A stretch of DNA of 37,443 nucleotides. It comes from Acidobacteriota bacterium. GTDB lineage: Bacteria; Acidobacteriota; Terriglobia; Bryobacterales; Bryobacteraceae. Under the pieces are notes generated by a model. It had not been told where the DNA came from. It worked only from the letters and a program-made list of their open reading frames with translations, and searched no databases. The translations under genes and the position numbers were made by a program. Positions 23,064 to 31,591 of this stretch are shown piece by piece (position 1 is the stretch's first letter; each line of letters starts with the position of its first letter). Where the stretch lies: contig CANIVU010000088.1 of assembly GCA_947470805.1 (NCBI GenBank), positions 1 to 37,443 of the forward strand. Direction: 5' to 3'.

Positions 23064-25066
23064 GGCCAGTGCGAAGGTTCGCCGGTTTCGAGTTCGAGCC
23101 AGTTATTTTGGGGGAGAGCTTCGACCGGCAGGTTGTCGAGCCAGATGGAGAGCTGGAACGGAATAGTTTCACCGGGCTGGTAGCCGAGTGCTGACAGCGG
23201 CACGGCGGCTTCGACGATGCGGCCGGTGGCAAAGTCCGCCGGGGTGAGCGTGACCTCATCGCGCTGGGTTTTCAGACGGATCTGCAGATGCATCTGGGCG
23301 GGCATGGGGTCGAAGTCACAACGCAGATAGAACGTGTCACCGCTGGTGCCGTAGTAGAACATCGCCAGACCGCTGCGACCGCCGTGCATGGCGCCCTGTT
23401 TCTGATCCACCTTGTATTCGCCGGCGCCCATCCACTCGAAGTAGGACGAGACCTCGCCGTCAATAATGGGTTGAATTTGCGAGGCGGGCCGGATGTTATG
23501 CTCCGCACTGGAGATGCGGAGGATAGGGCGTCCGAGTTCTTCGGGTGCGGGCTGGCCCAGGAGGCGGTAGACGTTGGAGAGATGATCGCGGAAGAGCTGA
23601 TCGAACTCAGCGCGGTTGGCCGATTCGTGGTGGGGGCCGTACCACCAACACCAGTCGGAGCCCTCGGCGATGAGGATTTCTTCGAAGGCCATTTCGCGAT
23701 CCGCGGCGGGCGCGGCGGCGGCGTATTTGTCGTAGGCCTGACGGGCCTTGAGGAGATGCTCCCAGGCGCGGTTGTCTTCGTCGAAGCCGATCCAGACGTC
23801 GAAGTTGGCGCTGATCCAGGAGCCGGGGAAGATGCCGGTCAATGGCTGGGGCGTATGCCGTTCGAGGGCCTCGCTGACGGTGAGGGCGTTGAGGTTGGGC
23901 GTAGACTCCAGGCGCTGATAGAGTTCGCGAAGGAACTGGCGGCCGCTTTCCGGGAAGTACTCCCAAGCGTTTTCGCCGTCGAGAATAACGGGGACCAACG
24001 CGTCGCGCCCACCGGCGTTTTCGACGATGCGGGAGATGAGATGATCGGCCGCCTCCGCGGGGCCCATCTTCGAGTACGTGAAGCCGACGAGATCACTCAA
24101 ATAGTGGTCGCGGAAGAGGCCGTGGAGCTGCTTGCCGTTCTGCTGCCAGAGGTAGGGGCGATAGGTTTCAACGACGCCGGCATCGCGACCAAGCGTACGG
24201 CTGAGCACGCCGTTATCGGTGGCGAACCACTTGAAACCGCATTCGGCCGCCAGAGTTAGCGCCTCGTCAGAGACGGAGCCTTCGCTGGGCCAGAGGCCCG
24301 TTGGCGCCACGCCGGTTTGCTGTTCCATGTAGGCACGGGCACGGCGGAGTTGTTCGCGGGCGTCTTCGGGATAACGGTAGCGGGTGGGGAGAGGGACGCC
24401 GGGATTGGAAATACCGGCGATGTTGGAGTCGCAGACAAGCGGGAGGATGGGGTGATAGAACGGCGTCGTTGAAATTTCGATCTGCCCGGTGGCGGCGAAC
24501 TTCTTGTAGACCGGGATGACGTGGCCCATCACTTCGGTTTGTTTGCGGCCAAGGAGGGTTTGATCTTCGTTGTTGTAATCGCGGCCTTTGCGGACGAGGG
24601 CGGCGATTTCGGGATCGCGGGTGAGGAAGAATTCGTCGAACCAGGCGAGTTGGGAGAGGACCTGCAGGTCGCGGTAGTCCTGAACCGAGTATGGGCGGGT
24701 ACGGCTGATGTACAGTTCCGCGTAGCGCGGATAGCGGTAGATGAGATTGTCGACGTTGGCCTGGAAGAAGTAGCTCAACAGGAACTGCTTTTCGCCGTCG
24801 GTGAGTGTTTCGGCTGGCTTTAGGGCGAGACGAAGGAACGGGTCCTCCGCCTTGCCGGAGGCATATTCTTCCACCTGGACGAGCATGGAGGGGACGAGGT
24901 TGAAGGTCTGGCGGACCTTGGGAAATTCGCCCAGGATTTCGACCATCCCGTAGTAGTCCTTGAGCCCGTGGAGACGGGTCCAAGGGAGCTTGTACTCTCC
25001 GCTCACCAGATCCTTGTAGAAGGGCTGGTGCATGTGCCAGACAAAGCAAACGTCAATCTGCGGCAT
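23060..25066 (-). CDS. Glycoside hydrolase family 57 protein
   Basis: This 668-residue protein is a GH57 enzyme, a family of retaining alpha-glucan hydrolases and transferases. HMHQP is at residues 11-15 and TPFYHPILPL at about 201-210. The nucleophile region is GLWPSEGSVS with Glu262, and LDGENAWEYF supplies the likely acid. There is no signal peptide, so it probably acts on intracellular glycogen or maltodextrin. The last 150 or so residues form an extra beta-rich domain (IIDGEVSSYFEWMGAGEY and after) resembling carbohydrate-binding modules found on GH57 proteins. Its ATG overlaps the stop of the preceding gene as TAATG. Confidence 0.88.
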   Translation of the reverse strand: MPQIDVCFVWHMHQPFYKDLVSGEYKLPWTRLHGLKDYYGMVEILGEFPKVRQTFNLVPSMLVQVEEYASGKAEDPFLRLALKPAETLTDGEKQFLLSYFFQANVDNLIYRYPRYAELYISRTRPYSVQDYRDLQVLSQLAWFDEFFLTRDPEIAALVRKGRDYNNEDQTLLGRKQTEVMGHVIPVYKKFAATGQIEISTTPFYHPILPLVCDSNIAGISNPGVPLPTRYRYPEDAREQLRRARAYMEQQTGVAPTGLWPSEGSVSDEALTLAAECGFKWFATDNGVLSRTLGRDAGVVETYRPYLWQQNGKQLHGLFRDHYLSDLVGFTYSKMGPAEAADHLISRIVENAGGRDALVPVILDGENAWEYFPESGRQFLRELYQRLESTPNLNALTVSEALERHTPQPLTGIFPGSWISANFDVWIGFDEDNRAWEHLLKARQAYDKYAAAAPAADREMAFEEILIAEGSDWCWWYGPHHESANRAEFDQLFRDHLSNVYRLLGQPAPEELGRPILRISSAEHNIRPASQIQPIIDGEVSSYFEWMGAGEYKVDQKQGAMHGGRSGLAMFYYGTSGDTFYLRCDFDPMPAQMHLQIRLKTQRDEVTLTPADFATGRIVEAAVPLSALGYQPGETIPFQLSIWLDNLPVEALPQNNWLELETGEPSHWP

Positions 25067-27555
25067 TATTTTCCGAAGTAGCTCCGAACGGGAATGGGGG
25101 GCTGGGTGCCACGGACGGCGAGCCAGATGATGTCGTTCATCTCGTCGTCGTCGATCTCGTCGGCTTCGGTGAAATCGAAGCGGGCGGAGCGGCGGGCGAG
25201 GGCGGTCTGGGCGGGGTTGCGATCATCGAGCGAGACGTTGGGTTTTTCGGCGGAGTACGGCTTCAAGTCCGCCGTATTCTGGAAGACGCCGAGCATCGGA
25301 CGGGCGCCGGCGTCGTGCATGGTCATTGGGTTCAGGCCCAGGATCAGCTCCATGGTCCGGAGGATGGAGGTGGTGTTGTAGAAGCTGGAATCGATGGCGC
25401 CACGCTTGGCGTAGGGCGAGATGACGTAGGCCGGGGAGCGGTGAGAGTCGACGTGATCGGGGCCGTTCTGGGCGTCGTCTTCGAGGACAAAGATCGCCAT
25501 TTTCGGCCAGAAACTGGAGCGGGTGAGGGATTCGACGATCATGCCGAGGGCTGCGTCGTTATCGGCCATTTGGGCCACGGGCGTGCGTTTGCCGGCGCTG
25601 GCGCCGGAGGTGTGATCGTTGCCGAGGCGAATGATGGTGAGGTGGGGAAAGCGCTTTTCGCCTTCCTGGCGGCCGAGGTCGGAGATGAAGACTTTGGCAC
25701 GATCGACGTCGAGGTAATCGAGATCGAAGGCGCGGTAGGCCTTGTGGGTGTGAGGGGCGAGAGCCGGGTCGCGGACGAGGGCGAGGTGGTTGTTGTCGTT
25801 GACTTCCGCCAGCGGGCGATTGGTGGCGTGGTAGCCGTAGTTGCGAAGGCGTAGGCCCTTGGCCAGCACGTTGTTCCAGATGAAGCCGGCGGGCGCGGTA
25901 GCGGCCGGTTCGCCGCCTTCATAGTCGTACTTCTTGCGGCGGCCGGCATAGCTGTTGGGCCATAGGCGCTGGACATAATCGGGCGCGATGGCGGCCATAG
26001 ACCAGTTGTGGCCATCGGCGCTGACGTCGGCGTTGACGTAGAAGTTGTCGAGCAGGACGAACTCGTTGGCAAGCTTGTGATGATTGGGGGCGATCTTCTG
26101 GCCGAAGACAGTGAGCGACGGATCGCTGTTGCCTTTGCCGATGTCGCCGAGCACCTGATCGTACGTCCGGTTTTCCTTGATGATGTAGACGACGTGCTCG
26201 ATGGGGGAACGATCGGAGGAGTGGGCGGGGATGACGGTGGCATCGCCACGGTGGCCGAGGTGGCGTTTTTCTTCTGTATAGGGAGTATTGCGGCGGACCT
26301 GATCGGTCCAGGCAAGAAGATCCGCCGGGTCGACCGTGCTGATGATGGAAGCCGAGCCCTGCTGCAAGCGACCGACGTACTGCGGGCTGGAGTTACCGAG
26401 GTGTTCATTGGCCGGGAGGCGGACGGGGCTGGGTCCGCGGGGGTTGGCGAAGCTGCGGTTGCCTCGGCCGTTAAGGACGATCAAGCGCTTGTCGTCGAGG
26501 GCACGCGCGGCAGTGGGATACCAACCTGTGGGAATGAAGCCGAGGACGCGGGAGCGGCCACCGGCAATGTTGACGGCGGCGACGGCGTTGGCGTCGGAGC
26601 AGACGACGTAGAGGGACTCCTCATCGGGGCTGAGGGCGAGGGCGGAGGGCGTCATGCCGGCCGGCGAATCGGGATAGAGCGACACGTTGATGGCTTCGAT
26701 GGGGCGGAGTTCTTTGGACTCTGTGACGCCGATGACGCGGACGGTATTGGTGTTGCCCAGGGTGACAAAGAGGCGGCCGGGAAACTCGTTGGATTCGCCC
26801 TCTTCATCGCCGGCTTTCTTGGCGCGCCAGAGCATATCGGTGGAGTGGGGACCGGCGTTGACACGGTTAAGAACGGTGCCGTTTTGCGAGTCGTGCTGGG
26901 TGATGATGCCGTCGGCCCAACTGGAGACGAAGAACGTTTTGCCATCGGGGTGGAAGAGGATTTTGTAGGGGCGGCGGCCGGTCTTCCAATTTTCGATGAC
27001 GCGGCCGGATTGGGGGTTGATGACCTTGATGGAGTCGTTGTACAGATCGGCCAGGTAGATCAGGCGGCCATCGGGGGAAAGGGCCAGATCGCCGAGGAAA
27101 TCGGTGGGTTTGCGCTGGGCGGCGGGGGTGACGTCGAAGACGCGGGAGGGGGCGAGTTTGCCTTCGTCGGAGAGGGTGAGTTCGTGGACGTTGTGGCGGG
27201 AGGCGCCGCCGACGTAGACGGTGTGGGAGTTGGGAGAGACGGCGAGGCCGAGCCAGGCGTCATCGAAGGAGACGCGGGAGAGCTCCGTCATGGTGGCCGG
27301 GTCGAAGACGGCGACGGAGGGCTTGTTGAAGCCGCCGTGGAGGATGAGCAGATGGCGCTTATTCGGCGTGAAAATGGCCGCCATGGGGAAGGTGTCGAGC
27401 GGCAATTGGCGGCCGGCGGGCTGGACGATTTGTCCCGTGGGAACGAGGAAGCGGCCGCCGGAGAGGGCACCGACGCGTTCACGGATCTCAGGCTGGGAGA
27501 GGAGGGCGGCGGCGGCAATAAGCACGAGGCCGGCGGCGAGCAGGATTTTTTTCAT
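25066..27555 (-). CDS. Beta-propeller/phosphoesterase fusion (YncE plus phospholipase C-like)
   Basis: This 829-residue exported protein has a signal or anchor segment (about 3-20). A YncE-like seven-bladed propeller covers about 45-415, with blade motifs such as LALSPDGRLIYLADLYNDSI and LFHPDGKTFFVSSW. A phosphoesterase domain of the phospholipase C/acid phosphatase type follows from about 450, with KENRTYDQ at 460-467, VNADVSADGHNW, and a late FVLEDDAQNGPDHVDSHR. Metal-binding residues appear intact. Such fusions are known in environmental bacteria. The substrate is not known; phosphate release from organic phosphate is a fair guess. Its start overlaps the nadE stop by ATGA. Confidence 0.85.
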   Translation of the reverse strand: MKKILLAAGLVLIAAAALLSQPEIRERVGALSGGRFLVPTGQIVQPAGRQLPLDTFPMAAIFTPNKRHLLILHGGFNKPSVAVFDPATMTELSRVSFDDAWLGLAVSPNSHTVYVGGASRHNVHELTLSDEGKLAPSRVFDVTPAAQRKPTDFLGDLALSPDGRLIYLADLYNDSIKVINPQSGRVIENWKTGRRPYKILFHPDGKTFFVSSWADGIITQHDSQNGTVLNRVNAGPHSTDMLWRAKKAGDEEGESNEFPGRLFVTLGNTNTVRVIGVTESKELRPIEAINVSLYPDSPAGMTPSALALSPDEESLYVVCSDANAVAAVNIAGGRSRVLGFIPTGWYPTAARALDDKRLIVLNGRGNRSFANPRGPSPVRLPANEHLGNSSPQYVGRLQQGSASIISTVDPADLLAWTDQVRRNTPYTEEKRHLGHRGDATVIPAHSSDRSPIEHVVYIIKENRTYDQVLGDIGKGNSDPSLTVFGQKIAPNHHKLANEFVLLDNFYVNADVSADGHNWSMAAIAPDYVQRLWPNSYAGRRKKYDYEGGEPAATAPAGFIWNNVLAKGLRLRNYGYHATNRPLAEVNDNNHLALVRDPALAPHTHKAYRAFDLDYLDVDRAKVFISDLGRQEGEKRFPHLTIIRLGNDHTSGASAGKRTPVAQMADNDAALGMIVESLTRSSFWPKMAIFVLEDDAQNGPDHVDSHRSPAYVISPYAKRGAIDSSFYNTTSILRTMELILGLNPMTMHDAGARPMLGVFQNTADLKPYSAEKPNVSLDDRNPAQTALARRSARFDFTEADEIDDDEMNDIIWLAVRGTQPPIPVRSYFGK

Positions 27556-29201
27556 TCGCGATACCGTTGGGCAATTGGGTAGCGGCGGCCCATGCCGAAG
27601 GCCTTGGAGGTGACCTTGATGCCGGGCGCTGCTTGCTGGCGTTTATATTCGTTTCGATCGACTTTATTGGTCACGTCGCGGACGACTTCGATAGCGACGT
27701 TGAGGCGTGTGGCGATGGCGGCCGGCGGGAGGAAGTCTTCGACGTAGGCTTTGAGAATGGGGTCGAGGACGTCGTATTCGGGGAGCGAGTCAGAGTCCTT
27801 CTGATCGGGCCGGAGTTCGGCCGAGGGAGGCTTGGTGAAGACGGATTCGGGGATGGCGTCGTTTAGCCGTTTGTTGGCGACGCGGCAGAGGTCGTAGACG
27901 ATGGTTTTGGGAACGTCAGAGATGACGGCGAGACCACCGCACATGTCGCCGTAGAGGGTGCAGTAGCCGACGGCGATTTCGCTTTTGTTGCCGGTGGTGA
28001 GGACCAGCGCGTTGAACTTGTTCGAAAAGGCCATCAGGGTGAGACCGCGCAGGCGGGATTGGATGTTCTCTTCGGCGACGCCGGGTTTGGTGTCTTTGAA
28101 GAGCGGATCAAGCGCGGCGATGGCGGACTGATAGCCGGGATTGATGGAGATGAGGTGGAACGGAATCGCTAGTTTTTCGGCCATTTCGCGGGCGTCGGTA
28201 ACGGAGTGGTCCGATGAATAGGGGCCAGGCATGCCGATGCCGCTGACGTTTTCGCGGCCCAGGGCTTCGACGGCGATACAGGCGACTAGGGACGAATCGA
28301 TCCCGCCGGAGAGACCGATGACGGCTTTGGAAAAGCCGCACTTGCGGAGGTAGTCTTTGGTGCCGAGCACGAGCGCTTCGTAGACGGCTTCGTTCTCTTC
28401 GGCGTGGGTGTCGTGGTGGTCGCCTTTGCCGGTATTGATGTCAGCGATAACGAGGTCTTCGGCAAAGCTGGCGGCCTGGGCGATGACCTTGCCGGTGGGG
28501 TCCATGGCGAAGGAAGAGCCATCGAAAACGAGCTGATCGTTGCCGCCTACCTGATTCACATAGACGACGGGAATGCCGTGGTGGCGGGCGATGTTGGAAA
28601 AGATCTGGCGGCGGAGGTCGCGCTTGCCCATCTGGTACGGCGAAGCGTTGATGGAGATGAGGACCTTGGCCCCTTCGTTGACGAGTTCGTCGACGGGGTC
28701 ACGATCGTACAGGCGCTTCTCCCAGAAGCGCTTGTCGTTCCAGGCGTCTTCGCAGATGGTGAGGGCGACGGGGGTGGCGCCGAGCTGGAGGAGCGTCTGG
28801 TCATCGGCAGAGCGGAAGTAACGCTGTTCGTCGAAGACGTCGTAGTTCGGCAGAAGCATTTTGCGCTGGCGGAACTGGATCTGCCCGCGCTGCAGGACAA
28901 CGGCGGTGTTCCAAATACGTTTGCCTTCGGGGGAGTCGACGGGCTCCACGGTGCCGCAGATGATGGTGATCTTGAGCGGCGCGGCGGCGGCGGCGAGCTT
29001 TTCGATTTCGAGCTGCGCCTGTTCGAGGAGTGCGGGGCGATCAAGCAGGTCCTGCGGCGGGTAGCCGATTAGGGAAAGTTCGGGGAAGACGACGACATCG
29101 GCACCGGCTTCGGCGGCACGCCGGGCGGTGCGGAGCATGAGGGCGGCGTTACCGGGGAGATCACCAACCGTGGTGTTGATCTGGCCGAGGGCGATGCGCA
29201 T
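27552..29201 (-). CDS. nadE: Glutamine-dependent NAD+ synthetase
   Basis: This 549-residue enzyme makes NAD+ from deamido-NAD+, ATP and glutamine, the last step of NAD synthesis. The N-terminal nitrilase-fold glutaminase domain has the Glu41 (FPELSLIGYPPQDLL), Lys114 (RKMLLPNY) and Cys150 (TICEDAWND) triad. The C-terminal synthetase domain has the PP-loop SGGIDSS from 298 and the later TTGNKSE and YCTLYGD motifs. Length and order match the two-domain bacterial form. It is cytoplasmic. It is the first gene of a three-gene overlapping operon with a propeller/phosphoesterase and GH57 gene. Confidence 0.95.
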   Translation of the reverse strand: MRIALGQINTTVGDLPGNAALMLRTARRAAEAGADVVVFPELSLIGYPPQDLLDRPALLEQAQLEIEKLAAAAAPLKITIICGTVEPVDSPEGKRIWNTAVVLQRGQIQFRQRKMLLPNYDVFDEQRYFRSADDQTLLQLGATPVALTICEDAWNDKRFWEKRLYDRDPVDELVNEGAKVLISINASPYQMGKRDLRRQIFSNIARHHGIPVVYVNQVGGNDQLVFDGSSFAMDPTGKVIAQAASFAEDLVIADINTGKGDHHDTHAEENEAVYEALVLGTKDYLRKCGFSKAVIGLSGGIDSSLVACIAVEALGRENVSGIGMPGPYSSDHSVTDAREMAEKLAIPFHLISINPGYQSAIAALDPLFKDTKPGVAEENIQSRLRGLTLMAFSNKFNALVLTTGNKSEIAVGYCTLYGDMCGGLAVISDVPKTIVYDLCRVANKRLNDAIPESVFTKPPSAELRPDQKDSDSLPEYDVLDPILKAYVEDFLPPAAIATRLNVAIEVVRDVTNKVDRNEYKRQQAAPGIKVTSKAFGMGRRYPIAQRYRE

Positions 29202-29238
29202 GTTCTATTTTAGCTGGCGGCGCAAAATTTCGTATTTC

Positions 29239-30447
29239 CTACAACCCGATGCTGTAAAGATGCGAGTCCGTCCGGTAGATGAGTTGATTGCCGGCGATGG
29301 CCGGGGAGGCTGTGATGCGCTCGCCGAGCTGGTTGGTAGCGAGGAGTTGGAACGCCGGGCCTGCTTTGACGACGAACGTGGCGCCGTCGTTGTTGCTGCA
29401 GTAGACGCGGCCGTTGGCGGCGATGGGCGATGAGTTACAGGCGCCGCCCAGGCGCTCGCGATAGAGTTCGCGGCCGGTTTTGCTATCGAGGGCGACGAGA
29501 ACGCCATTGTCATTCAGGGCGTAGAGAATGCCACGGTAATAAACGGGCGAGGGCTCCTGCGGCCCTGGCTTTTCGCTGACCCAGAGCCGTTCGGGTGGGC
29601 CACCATTGGGGTTCAGGCGGATGGCATGGATGGCACTTTGGCGCCAGAGCTGGAGGAAGACCACGCCATTGGCATGCACGGGACTAACAACGATTTCACC
29701 GTTAAACGGGCCTTCGCCTTCGCCGTATTGCCAGAGTTCGGCGTGGGTTTTGGCGTCGTAGGCGGTGAAGCGGTTCTTGCCGGAGATGAGGATTTGCGAG
29801 TTGACGAGCAGCGGCGTAGAGTGGGAGGTGCCGATGGTACGTTCCTTCTTCCAGGCGATTTGACCGGTCTTTTTATCGAGGCCGATCAGGTAGCACGGGC
29901 CTTTGTGGTGATCCCAGGGGAAGACCACCGCGTCGTCGGTGACGAGCGGGCTGACGCCGTAGCCCCACGCCATCTTCGGATCGCCGAAAAGGGACATGTA
30001 GCGGGTGACCCAAACGAGTTTCCCGTCGTGCGTATAGCGGGCGATGTCGGCATTGCCGAAGGCCACGTAGACGGCGTCGTCGGTAACGACGGGCGTGTTG
30101 ACGGCGAGGTTCGATTTTTCGTGGGCGCGCTGGTCGACACCGAGACCGAAATCATGACGCCATATTTCCTTGCCGGTGTTGCGGTTGAGGCAGAGCGTCA
30201 GAAGGGATTTCTTGCTGTCGGCCGGGGCCTGCGTGGTGATGAAGAGGCGATCTTTGTAGACCACCGGAGAACTGGTGCCCCAGCCGGGCAATTGGACGGA
30301 CCAGCGGATGTTTTTGGTTTGGCTCCATGTATCAGGAAAGGTGGCGCCATCGGCAACGCTATCGGCTTGGGGACCGCGCCAGCGAGGCCAATCGGCGGCG
30401 AAAGCGCTGGTACCTGCAAGAACGAGGGATCGGCGCGTGGGCTTCAT
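29239..30447 (-). CDS. Exported PQQ-like beta-propeller protein
   Basis: This 402-residue protein has repeated propeller blades with the DWPRWRGP opening seen in many PQQ-like domain proteins of planctomycetes, verrucomicrobia and acidobacteria. MKPTRRSLVLAGTSAFAA is a twin-arginine-like signal. Repeats include KTGQIAWKKE, AKTHAELWQYG and KTGRELYRERLGG. No catalytic dehydrogenase signature is evident, so it may be a binding or scaffold protein. The start at 30447 overlaps the sialidase stop by ATGA; another ATG lies 12 bp upstream. Confidence 0.83.
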   Translation of the reverse strand: MKPTRRSLVLAGTSAFAADWPRWRGPQADSVADGATFPDTWSQTKNIRWSVQLPGWGTSSPVVYKDRLFITTQAPADSKKSLLTLCLNRNTGKEIWRHDFGLGVDQRAHEKSNLAVNTPVVTDDAVYVAFGNADIARYTHDGKLVWVTRYMSLFGDPKMAWGYGVSPLVTDDAVVFPWDHHKGPCYLIGLDKKTGQIAWKKERTIGTSHSTPLLVNSQILISGKNRFTAYDAKTHAELWQYGEGEGPFNGEIVVSPVHANGVVFLQLWRQSAIHAIRLNPNGGPPERLWVSEKPGPQEPSPVYYRGILYALNDNGVLVALDSKTGRELYRERLGGACNSSPIAANGRVYCSNNDGATFVVKAGPAFQLLATNQLGERITASPAIAGNQLIYRTDSHLYSIGL

Positions 30448-31547
30448 CGGTACAGCCATCCTAGCGGGATGGAGGCGATCTGCGTACGGCTGAGATTCGA
30501 CAGGCCCTCGCTTCCGCCGGAGGCGAAGCCGAGGAGGATGCGGTCCTTGACGAATTCGACGGCGGTGTAGCAGTACCAGCCCTTGGGATCGTCGAGCAGG
30601 TTGCGTTTGCGCTCCCACGTTTTGCCTTCGTCGCGCGAGATGGCGAGGGTGAGCGGCGTGCGACGGCCTTTCAACTCCGGGGCGATCTGCGAGTGATCGT
30701 TCCAGACGGCGAGCAGGTGGCCGGTCTTGGGAATGCGTTCAATGGAGGCGGGGGAGACGGGGGAGATGAGTGGGCCGGGGCCGGGTTCGCGCCAGGATCC
30801 GCCGCCATCGTTTGAGTAGGACACGTATTGGGACCCGAGCGCGGTGCGGCAGAAGAGCATGAGCCGGCCGCCTTTCAGTTCAACGACGCCGGGTTCCTGG
30901 AGCCCAGTCTTATTGGCCGCGTCCGGGCATTCCAGGATCTGCGGGGAGCGGCGCCAGTGTTGGCCCTCGTCGTCGGACATGTAGATGCGAACGTTGCCGC
31001 GGCCGGTCCATTTGCCTTCGGGTGAGGTGTGCAGCGCAACGGGAGCAACAAGCCGGCCGCGACTGGTTTGGATGACACGGTCGTTATTGAGGACGTGGTA
31101 GCCGGGGTTATCGAGGATCACCGGGATGGGGTCGCGCGTCCAGGTTTTGCCTTCATCGGAGGAGTAGCGGAGGAAGGGCGCGCACTTGGTGTCAGAGTCT
31201 TTACGGAGATAGAAGAAGGCGATGCGGCGGGATTTTTTGAGACGGAGCAGGCTAACGCTCATGACGTTCATGCCGCCTTCATTTTCGAGGAGAGTGACGT
31301 CGTTGGCGGTCCAGGTTTGGCCGAGGTCGGAGGAGTATCGGGCAGCGATATGGGCGGTGGCGTGATCGCTGGTGCCGCCGGTGAATTTGGTGTAGGCGAA
31401 CAGGATGCGGCCATCGCGCAGGGGAAGGAAGTCGCCTTCGGTGTTGCGGGGGTTGCCAGGGGTGGGAGGGAGGAGGGGGAGGATGAGAGGTTGCTGCGCG
31501 AAGGCGAGGGGAGCGGCGGCGGCGAGGAAGGCGCGGCGGGGGATCAT
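30444..31547 (-). CDS. Exported sialidase/BNR-repeat protein
   Basis: This 367-residue six-bladed propeller protein has five Asp-box motifs: SSDLGQTW (72), SSDEGKTW (129), SDDEGQHW (191), SNDGGGSW (245) and SRDEGKTW (304). This points to a sialidase-like or related glycosidase. MIPRRAFLAAAAPLAFA is a clear twin-arginine-like signal. An Arg triad cannot be confirmed by eye, so it may act on a glycan other than sialic acid. It precedes the propeller gene with an ATGA overlap and is divergent from the quinoprotein gene, only 44 bp away. Confidence 0.85.
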   Translation of the reverse strand: MIPRRAFLAAAAPLAFAQQPLILPLLPPTPGNPRNTEGDFLPLRDGRILFAYTKFTGGTSDHATAHIAARYSSDLGQTWTANDVTLLENEGGMNVMSVSLLRLKKSRRIAFFYLRKDSDTKCAPFLRYSSDEGKTWTRDPIPVILDNPGYHVLNNDRVIQTSRGRLVAPVALHTSPEGKWTGRGNVRIYMSDDEGQHWRRSPQILECPDAANKTGLQEPGVVELKGGRLMLFCRTALGSQYVSYSNDGGGSWREPGPGPLISPVSPASIERIPKTGHLLAVWNDHSQIAPELKGRRTPLTLAISRDEGKTWERKRNLLDDPKGWYCYTAVEFVKDRILLGFASGGSEGLSNLSRTQIASIPLGWLYR

Positions 31548-31591
31548 TAGGAACAGGGTATCGTGCGCGTCCGGTGTGATGTAATCGCAGG

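Noticed and set aside
26008-27582. Plus-strand open frame of 524 codons opposite the propeller/phosphoesterase gene
   Set aside because: It is again a shadow rich in Gly, Asp and Val; the minus strand carries intact propeller and phosphoesterase motifs.
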